DNA of 64,000 bases, taken from positions 78,655-142,654 of the forward strand of contig NW_003314324.1 of assembly GCF_000143415.4 (NCBI RefSeq), written 5' to 3'. Both the position numbers and the translations under genes were made by a program. This stretch comes from Selaginella moellendorffii (lineage: Eukaryota; Streptophyta; Lycopodiopsida; Selaginellales; Selaginellaceae). How positions within the stretch are numbered: position 1 is the stretch's first letter; each line of letters begins with the position of its first letter. The notes below the pieces were generated by a model, which was not told the origin of the DNA, did not search any database, and was given only the letters and a program-made list of their open reading frames with translations. This document shows positions 57,501 to 64,000 of this stretch, piece after piece.

Positions 57501-59066
57501 AAAGTAATGGAAGCAGAGGTAGAAGTAGAGGGACGAAGAGGTACGGAAGTGAGAGGAATGGATGAAACATAAGGAAGTATGAGATAAGGGGGAGAAGCTT
57601 CAAAGTCACACTTGGCATGATTGCGCTGCAACCAATCCATACCAAAAATGAGGTCAAAAGCTTGACTCGGCACCACCCGCAACGACTGCAACTCAAGCTC
57701 GAGATCGCCCACACGCACAACCAGGTCTGCCTCATCCCGTGCACATGCATGTGTACAGCTATTGCCATAAAGAATGAAAACTAGTTCCGCCGCACGACGC
57801 AAGTGTAGACGACAACGTGTGGCAACAGGTCGAGCAATAAAAGATAAACTCGAACCTGTATCAACCAACACAGAGAGAATAATAGGAGACCTCTTGTTAT
57901 AAAGATGAGTTTGGAAAGTAAACACTGGATGAACTGGTGCCGAGTGAACCCCTTGATGATACTCCCGAAAGAAAGATGGAGGGGTCACTGACTTATTCGC
58001 GCAAGGTCCCTTCGTTACTCGTGTGACTCTTCATTTACCGGATGCATCTCGGTGTCCAAACCTTCCACTGCAGCAGCACCAACGGGACGTTGTTGATGCC
58101 AAGGTCTCCACCTAGGAAATGGAGGTTGCCAATCCGGAAAGCGCCGACAACGCTGATAAGTATGACTAACTTCATCACACGCCCAGCAACGAACATCACG
58201 GTCACAACCACGTCCTCGCCCTTGTCCTTGGACTCGAGTAGCAGCAGCATCAACCTCCATTGGAACAAGACCATCACTCATAGGAAGTGGAGTGGAAGGA
58301 TGTGTAGCGAGAAGTGGAAGAGGCGACGTCTCATAATGTTGTGCCAAGCGAAGAGCATCGTCAAGGGTGGCAGGAGCAAAGTGCTGGCCACAACATTCCT
58401 AGCTTGATCCGCTTCGACATATTGGGCTCCGCATGAAGCAAAAGACTTCGGAAATGAATGCCAAATTGCATCACCGACTCAGATGGCCCTTGGCGAAGAC
58501 GATGCAATTGTTGGAAGGCATCGTCACAATCGTTGGCATGTCCGAAGGCACGTTTGAAGATGTCTGGAAGAACACTCCAATCCTCACGAGTGGCTACACT
58601 CAATCCATTGTACCATTGCAACGCCGTCCCTTGGAGACACGTGGGAAACTCACGTAAACGTTGAGCATCATCCTAAGAATGATATGTGGCAATCACCGTG
58701 AAGTGATCGAACCAATGGTACACATCATCCCCAGGATTCCCACGAAAGAACTTCGGCTGAACACAAGGATTGGCACCAAAAGTAGGAGGAGTTGGACCAC
58801 GTGCCGTAAATGCCGCCATCAATTGAGTTTGGTTGTTCAATTGCAAGCGCATAGCATCAAGCAATTGGACCAATTGCTGCTCTAGAGTCAAAGGAGGAGA
58901 TTGCTGATTCGCCATGAAGACGGACGAAGAAAGAGCAAATGAAGAGAAACGACAAAAACAAGAAGGAAATGGGAGATCTAAATAATGCAAAAAGCTAGAT
59001 CTAAACTAAAATCCCAAATTCAAGCACTCCTCAAGGACAATCAAAAGTGCCCCTCACCTCCACCAA

Positions 59067-59242
59067 TGTGAGTGCTTGGAATATGGAAAAGGGAATACAG
59101 AAATGTGCATCTCAATTAGCCCAAAAACCCTAGCTTATATACAGGAGCGAGTGGTCTGGATTGAAATTAATCTAACGGCTACCAAAATCCCACTACGCTA
59201 ATATTAGTATACAGCATTGTAGCTGTACACTTGGCCCTCATA
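59067..59242 (-). repeat. 5' LTR of the Gypsy element
   Basis: 176 bp, same length as its partner, differing at about ten positions by eye. On the minus strand it is followed by TTGGTGGAGGTGAGGGGCAC, the presumed primer-binding site; I cannot name the tRNA. Confidence 0.83.
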
Positions 59243-59570
59243 TCTATTATTAATAGTAAAAATAATAATTATATAAATAATAATAATCTAGCTTGTGCCT
59301 TAAAATCTGAGATCATCCATCCAAGTATTCAAATACGTTCCAAGGAGCACTGACATTCAAGGAAACCTACACCACGTTGGTCTCCCAACTTTCATGATTT
59401 AGAATGGAGGCATTTGAATTGTTTTGTTTCCCGCTTATTCAAATTTTAAGCTCTAGATCTTGAATTTCCAGGAAGGATGGATCCTTTCTAAGAAGAAACC
59501 AGCCATCACTATCATGAATCACCAAGCTCAAGGTTACTTGAAATGGTGCCATTGGTAAGTTAGACATTTC

Positions 59571-60212
59571 CGCTCTTAGGATGTTTCAATTTGAGCATAC
59601 TCTTTGTGGGGCTCATGCGTGCTGCACAAACCAGGGTGACACTTATCAAAGCCGATCCTAAACTCGTCACTCCTGAGGAACTCGAGAGGAACATACCGGG
59701 AGCAAACCAGGGACTCCGAGGAAACGGCTCGCAGAAGAGCGCCTCCATGTCTTCGCCAACAAAACTCGACGGGTGAGCAAGGCGTAGAGAAAAGGTGCAG
59801 CGATCGACACCATCTTGTTCCCGAGGCTGCTGTTATCCAGCCAGAGGATGAACTTGCAATCACTGTTCTCCGTGGCCGTGCTCGAGTTAAACCAAGTCTG
59901 GGGATTATCTCTCGTGCAGCGAGCAGGGAACTCCTCGTAAGAACGAAACCTGTCAATGAGATACTCCAATGGTACGCATTCCCAGCCTCTCTTACCGTAG
60001 CGATGCTGCTCAAACCGGCTCTTGCATTTACCATGGTCTTCTCGTGCAGGCAGCAGATTATAAAAGTTTGCTCGAGAAGAACTTGCATCGTTCGTAGCAC
60101 TGTGGTTGCTTCTTTGGTCCCTGGAGATGAAAAACTTAATCTTCTCTTGCTGGAACCAAACTACTGCCAGGAAGAAGAGGACGATGGTTGCCGCCTCTAA
60201 AGCTGTTGACAT
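59571..60212 (-). pseudogene. GT37 fucosyltransferase pseudogene, right arm copy
   Basis: Starts like the intact gene at 38359 (EAATIVLFFLAVVWFQQ, anchor and stem conserved, LGNKMVSIAAPFLYALLTRRVLL). The frame shifts after RRVLL: homology (MEALFCEPFPRSPWFAPG) continues in another frame, and a further shift follows. Similarity to the catalytic domain stops near 59600, so the C-terminal two thirds is missing. It cannot encode an active enzyme. Confidence 0.88.
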
Positions 60213-60349
60213 TGGGCGAAGTTTCTACCTGGTAACTTGCTTCATCTAGCAAAGTCCATTAAACACTACAATCTAAGCTATGGATTCTTTGTCAAAAGAA
60301 TTGTCACGAGTTGCTAGTTTCTTCTTGTGCTTTTCATACCCTTGGAAAA

Positions 60350-60404
60350 GGGGATGTAGCTCAGACGGTAGAGCGCTATGCGGGATCGATACCCGGCATC
60401 TCCA
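60350..60404 (+). pseudogene. tRNA-Ala pseudogene lacking the anticodon arm
   Basis: GGGGATGTAGCTCAGACGG and the T arm with GGGATCGATACCC and CATCTCCA are intact and better conserved than in the left arm copy, but 18 nt covering the anticodon stem-loop are deleted. It cannot act as a tRNA; the A and B box promoters remain. Confidence 0.85.
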
Positions 60405-60429
60405 TTCTTACCAAACTACATTTATTCGG

Positions 60430-61427
60430 CTCCTTATGTGGAAGAGAGACGCAATATCTTTCAAGTGATCAACCCTGGATAGACTGGCCAGCCCAGGGAC
60501 CTGAGGGATAGTCTTGTAGAGCCGATCCCGATCCCAGGTTCGAACTGCCTGGAAGAAGAGGGACCCTCAAATAAAACAAACTGATCACTCCTTTAAATTT
60601 CCAAGGCAACATGGGGCACGGATTCGAACTTGTGACTCCCATGTACTAAAATTTCTGCTGCGTAGCTTGAAAATGATTTTTTGGCGCCTAGATCTTCCTA
60701 GGGTTGCAAATGGGGCAAGGCCATGGCGGCATCGCGCTCTCAGGTACTCTTCCTTGTCCCTGGCTGGATTACGTCGCGCTTGATCTTGGAATTTTTCTGG
60801 ATTACGTCGTCCTGAGCTTGATCTTGGAAGCTTTCTAGTCCTGCCTCCCATAACTAGCATACTCTCAAGCTAGAATCACTCGCATTCTTGCCATAGGCAC
60901 GCGTTAGAACGGACTTTTGAGAGCGTGCTTCTGAAATTCTCCTTCTCTCAGTTGCAATGTTTGTAATGAATGATTTTTGTTACGTAAATTGTAGGTCGGG
61001 AGTACAATTTCAGATTGAAAATGCGCAGGTTCACTGCAGATCCTTGAAAAGAGCACGGCCGTGGCTCCAAAAAACAATCTGGGAACTTCGTGCTGCCACT
61101 GGTACGTTGTAGATTTGTTTCGGGAGCCTGCAAAGTACTCTGGACTTTGTTTTGGGCGGATATAGAAACATGCGTGGAGTCGATCGCCAACAGTTACCGA
61201 TGTCTGGCAGAAAAAAAATGCTTTTGTGACTAAACTTGTACACCTCTGGAACATTTATTTCTCCAAAAACAACTTATTCGTGGAGCGTTTATCCATCTGA
61301 GACATCTTGAGCTTAGGTGAATGATCGACTTTAAGGTTCTTTCCTTGTTTTCCTATTGTGTTTTTTCATTATGGTGCAATTTTTACAGGCTCCCGGCATA
61401 TCGTTTTCTCGTGCCATTTTGTTGAGA
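60430..61427. other. Intergenic DNA, no gene supported
   Basis: 60505-60610 is the outer edge of the inverted duplication, with a GGTTCGAACT tRNA-like B box. The rest has short overlapping frames on the minus strand without recognisable motifs. Confidence 0.5.
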
Positions 61428-62981
61428 TCAAAAACGAGGTGGGACGAGCTGAATTCCCCACGTTAAGTCCGGGCAGCTTTGGATATTGTTTTGGACGGCC
61501 TTCGCAGGGTTGAGCGATTCACAATCACAGCCGTAAAAAACTCTCGCGTGGAAGCAAGGCTCTATGGAATCCAACCTGGAGCAGTTCCTTTCATTTAAGA
61601 GCCACGGCTTGAGTCCACCCAGGCTTTGAGCAACGTATCCAAACGTGGAACCGGGGCTCGTAACCAGCTCGTCACACAACGAGAGCAGGAAAATCTCGGC
61701 CAGGGCCTTCTCGTCGTGCTTGAGGTCGTTAGTCTGCTGCCATCGCTCGTTACTCGGTGCAAAAACTCGGATCAAAGAACCATCGATTGTTGGAGAGTTG
61801 AGATAAACTTCTTTAAGATCATCGGAGTAATCTTCGTCCAGCGATGTCACAACAACACCTATGATGTCTCTGGAGGATCCACAAGCTCTACAATCTCTTG
61901 GCGACGTCGAGTATGGTGGTACTACTTTGGGAAGCACATTGCTTTGGTGGAGACACTGGATCATTGCGGCTGAGAACCTCTCTCTTGCATGGAATCCACC
62001 CAAGCTATATTCGAGATCAGGCAGCATTCTTAGTTGGACGCCGACAAGCTTGCTCGAGCCAGCCATATAAGCATCGTAAAATCTCGTCACTCTACCCCAG
62101 ACTTCGTTAGAGGGATGGAAGAGATGCTTCGCTAAGTGGTGGAACACCGCCTCTTGCCGTGGAAAGAGCTTGTCTAGCTCGGTTCTGAATTTTGGAACGT
62201 AGTACAAGCTTGGGACAAAATACAGGTTTGCTCTGATCGACAACCATGCAATCTGGTCGCTGATGATTTGCTGTTGTTTCCCGCAGAAGAATTTGTCGCC
62301 GATATCAGCGACTCCGTCCATTATCTCGATGTAACCGTACCTTGCAAAGTTAGCACCGGCTTCGCATTTTTCAAACTTGAGCTTAAACTTGTCACTCTCG
62401 ACAAACTGGAACGGAAAGTCCCGGGGAGCAAACCATGAACTCCGAGGAAATGGCTCGCAGAAGAGCTCGTCCATGTCTTTCCCTGGGTCAATTAACAAAA
62501 CTCGACGGGTGAGCAAGGCGTAGAGGAAAGCCGCAGCAATCGACACCATCTTGTTCCCGAGGCCACTATAGTTCAGCCAAAGGATGAACTTGTAATCGCT
62601 GTTCTTCGCGGCTGTGGAGTTGAACCAAGTCTGGAGATAACCTCTGGTGCAGCGAGCATGGAACTCGTCGTAAGAACGAAGCCTGGCGATGAGGTACTCC
62701 GATGGTACGTATTCCCAGGGCTTTTTCCTGTAACGATGCTGCTCAATCCGACTCTTACATTGATGATGCTCATTTTGTGCAGGTAGTGGACTATGAGAAG
62801 TTCTGATGGAATCACCTTCTTTTCTTCCACTGATCAGATTGAAGCTGCTCCGCTTGTTCCAGGTGATCAAAACTTTAGTCCTCCCTTCCTGGAACCAAAC
62901 TGCGGCAGAGTAGAATAATATATAGACGAAGACAAGTGCTCCTGAGGCTCTCCTCAGCGTCGACATGTAAAGAGTTTCCAT
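61428..62981 (-). CDS. GT37 fucosyltransferase, paralogue
   Basis: An intronless gene of 517 residues. A type II anchor at residues 14-31 (ALVFVYILFYSAAVWFQ) precedes a stem and the same catalytic landmarks as the gene at 38359: EYLIARLRSYDEFHARC, GLGNKMVSIAAAFLYALL, WFAPRDFPFQF, VGVQLRMLPDL, GVVVTSLDEDYSDDL and VTSPGSTFGYVAQSLGG. It has an insertion rich in Cys and Pro around residues 345-365 that the other copy lacks. Start chosen at ATG 62981; a second in-frame ATG 15 bases on (MSTLRRASG) aligns better with the paralogue's start. It is probably an older tandem relative, outside the inverted duplication. Confidence 0.93.
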   Translation of the reverse strand: METLYMSTLRRASGALVFVYILFYSAAVWFQEGRTKVLITWNKRSSFNLISGRKEGDSIRTSHSPLPAQNEHHQCKSRIEQHRYRKKPWEYVPSEYLIARLRSYDEFHARCTRGYLQTWFNSTAAKNSDYKFILWLNYSGLGNKMVSIAAAFLYALLTRRVLLIDPGKDMDELFCEPFPRSSWFAPRDFPFQFVESDKFKLKFEKCEAGANFARYGYIEIMDGVADIGDKFFCGKQQQIISDQIAWLSIRANLYFVPSLYYVPKFRTELDKLFPRQEAVFHHLAKHLFHPSNEVWGRVTRFYDAYMAGSSKLVGVQLRMLPDLEYSLGGFHARERFSAAMIQCLHQSNVLPKVVPPYSTSPRDCRACGSSRDIIGVVVTSLDEDYSDDLKEVYLNSPTIDGSLIRVFAPSNERWQQTNDLKHDEKALAEIFLLSLCDELVTSPGSTFGYVAQSLGGLKPWLLNERNCSRLDSIEPCFHARVFYGCDCESLNPAKAVQNNIQSCPDLTWGIQLVPPRF

Positions 62982-63612
62982 GAAGACCACTTGGTAAGCT
63001 ACTTATGGTTGGCCATTGTCTATTTTTCTTGAACACTACATTCTAAGTTGCTTTGTTGGCTGCTAGTGACTTGCATCACGAACTCGGCATTTTGCGTCGA
63101 GCAGTTTTCCACTTTGCCAAAAAGCTCTGCTGGCACAACCTCTCCGGCTGAGTTGGCCGCCACCGCGCGAATATTTCATGGTATTTTGCAATTTCGAATT
63201 GCTGTTTTTTTGTCGCTGCTATTCGTCTCTTTTCAGGGATCAATTTTGCGGATTTATCTGTGGTGTTGCAGTCATGGAAAATATGCATTTGCGCACTCCA
63301 ACTCTCATTCAATACGTTTGTGGAAACTTATTTGCCAACACGCAGGTCGGAAGCCGGCACAAAAGAGTAACTTACACTGCTGTTGGAGGTATGTCACTTC
63401 TAGATCACACCTTGTGGGAGTCAAACACAGTCAGATGCCTTGTCTGTTTGGCCACAGGAGCTGCTTTACAAGCAGGAATGGAACTCCTCTTTTTGGTTTT
63501 CCTAACCTTCTATGGTCAATACTCGGTTTCATCATATTCTTCTACTTTTCTCCGGCTGTTCTTCTTGGAAGGCGACTGCGGGGAGTAAGGAGCAGCGAGG
63601 CTGGTAAGCAAA
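62982..63612. other. Region between fucosyltransferase and receptor kinase, one unassigned reading frame
   Basis: A plus-strand frame at 63178-63588 could encode 136 residues with hydrophobic stretches (CGVAVMENMHLRTP, AGMELLFLVFLTFY). I cannot match it to a family, and it may be an exon of a spliced gene or chance. It would have to share space with the promoter of the gene at 63613. Confidence 0.4.
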
Positions 63613-64000
63613 ATGCTTAGTTGGCCTCAGGTTTTGATCTTGATGGCTCGTTCTGTGTTTCTGGTTCTGTTGCTGCTTGCAGGCTTGATCCTCTCTTCGG
63701 CTGCACAACAACAAGATGCCATCGAGAACGGAAACAGCAGCAACGGTGAGGAGGTCCAGGTACTGTTGGAGTTTAGAAAATGCATCAAAGCGGATCCATC
63801 CGGTCTTCTGGACAAGTGGGCTTTGCGGAGGAGCCCAGTTTGCGGCTGGCCTGGAATCGCATGCAGGCACGGCCGAGTTCGCGCTCTCAATCTTTCCGGC
63901 TTGGGTCTGGAGGGCGCCATATCGCCGCAGATCGCCGCGCTGAGGCACTTGGCTGTGTTGGATTTGCAGACCAACAATTTATCGGGAAGCATTCCTTCCG
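63613..64000 (+). CDS. LRR receptor-like kinase, N-terminal part (runs off window)
   Basis: The frame is open from ATG 63613 to the window end; a second ATG at 63643 starts a typical signal peptide (MARSVFLVLLLLAGLILSS). Then come an LRR N-terminal cap (LLEFRKCIKADPSGLL, SPVCGWPGIAC, with the paired cysteines of the W-x-GVxC type) and the first leucine-rich repeats (VRALNLSGLGLEGAISP, LAVLDLQTNNLSGSIPS). This is the extracellular start of a plasma-membrane LRR receptor kinase or receptor-like protein. The kinase domain, if present, is outside the window. Confidence 0.85.
   Translation, partial: MLSWPQVLILMARSVFLVLLLLAGLILSSAAQQQDAIENGNSSNGEEVQVLLEFRKCIKADPSGLLDKWALRRSPVCGWPGIACRHGRVRALNLSGLGLEGAISPQIAALRHLAVLDLQTNNLSGSIPS

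Larger units (their letters stand above)
54348..59242 (-). mobile_element. Ty3/Gypsy retrotransposon, nearly full length but broken
   Basis: 4895 bp with 176-bp LTRs (54348-54523 and 59067-59242). Minus-strand coding order is gag (about 58914-58361, MANQQSPPLTLEQQL), zinc knuckle (CWACDEVSHTYQRC), aspartic protease (LVDTGSSLSFIARP), reverse transcriptase (57184-56654), RNase H (56747-56127, LRVDASDIGLGG, TEKECLAAVWGFEK), integrase with HHCC zinc finger (GHMGYHRVIEMLHRSFYWP, SCVWCQTR) and DDE core (SDNGPAFMAEAF, GLVEQLIRTFKG), and a C-terminal chromodomain-like tail. A stop interrupts gag and several frameshifts split pol. The reverse transcriptase catalytic box reads FINDVLIHS, with Asn in place of the first Asp of YxDD. 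I see no matching target-site duplication. Confidence 0.92.
46350..60600 (-). repeat. Right arm of the large inverted duplication, expanded by nested elements
   Basis: Mirror of 38030-42610. LARD copy 2 (46965-53900) and the Gypsy element (54348-59242) account for about 11.8 kb of its length; the remaining 2.3-2.4 kb is collinear with the left arm in reverse. The Copia element lies between the two arms. Confidence 0.75.

Noticed and set aside
54348-59242. Paired 176-bp repeats as independent short transposons
   Set aside because: They bound a gag-pol element in correct order and are its LTRs.
60904-61254. Minus-strand frames of 70-116 codons downstream of the fucosyltransferase
   Set aside because: Overlapping, motif-free, and in all three frames; no splice or family support.
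1-64000. CRISPR arrays, bacterial operons, riboswitches
   Set aside because: The window is a plant nuclear sequence with spliced genes and LTR elements; no spaced short-repeat array was seen.

Overview
This is a plant nuclear window, most likely from the lycophyte Selaginella (S. moellendorffii or a close relative). The pointers are introns of about 41-120 bp in multi-exon genes, a radial-spoke flagellar gene (swimming sperm) beside ordinary land-plant genes, a PPR protein, plant GT37 fucosyltransferases, a bifunctional diterpene synthase carrying both class II and class I motifs, and plant-type (CCCTAAA) telomere-like repeats. The species call is inference; no search was run.

Layout. (1) 1-12.2 kb is gene-poor: a non-coding LTR retrotransposon (LARD-like, 1-6987) carrying two nested 5S-rRNA-related solo LTRs, decayed ARM-repeat gene fragments (7.9-9.1 kb), a reverse-oriented relic of the same LARD LTR, and AT-rich DNA. 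(2) 12.2-37.9 kb is gene-dense: a vWA/DUF2828-type protein, a broken FCP-like phosphatase, radial spoke head protein RSP4/6, a mitochondrial m-AAA FtsH protease, two cytochromes P450 (CYP85-clan and CYP71-clan types), a BAHD acyltransferase, a bifunctional diterpene synthase, a plastid coiled-coil protein, a PPR protein and a 28-exon GH38 alpha-mannosidase. Exon models were built by hand; every junction keeps the reading frame. (3) 38.0-60.6 kb is an old inverted duplication of one locus (tRNA-Ala, GT37 fucosyltransferase, LRR-like gene). A short-LTR Copia element sits at its centre; a second LARD copy and a Ty3/Gypsy element are inserted in its right arm. (4) 60.6-64 kb has another GT37 gene and the start of an LRR receptor-kinase gene running off the window.

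The most interesting block is 19.9-29.2 kb: diterpene synthase, acyltransferase and two P450s of different clans lie side by side, and synthase and acyltransferase share a 416-bp divergent promoter. This is what a gene cluster for an oxidised, acylated diterpenoid would look like. Terpene, oxidation and acylation steps can be assigned from family knowledge; the product cannot. Other points: four GC-AG introns, lineage-old nested TE insertions with readable target-site duplications, an under-sized assembly gap, and decayed copies of the CYP71 gene's 3' end just downstream of it.
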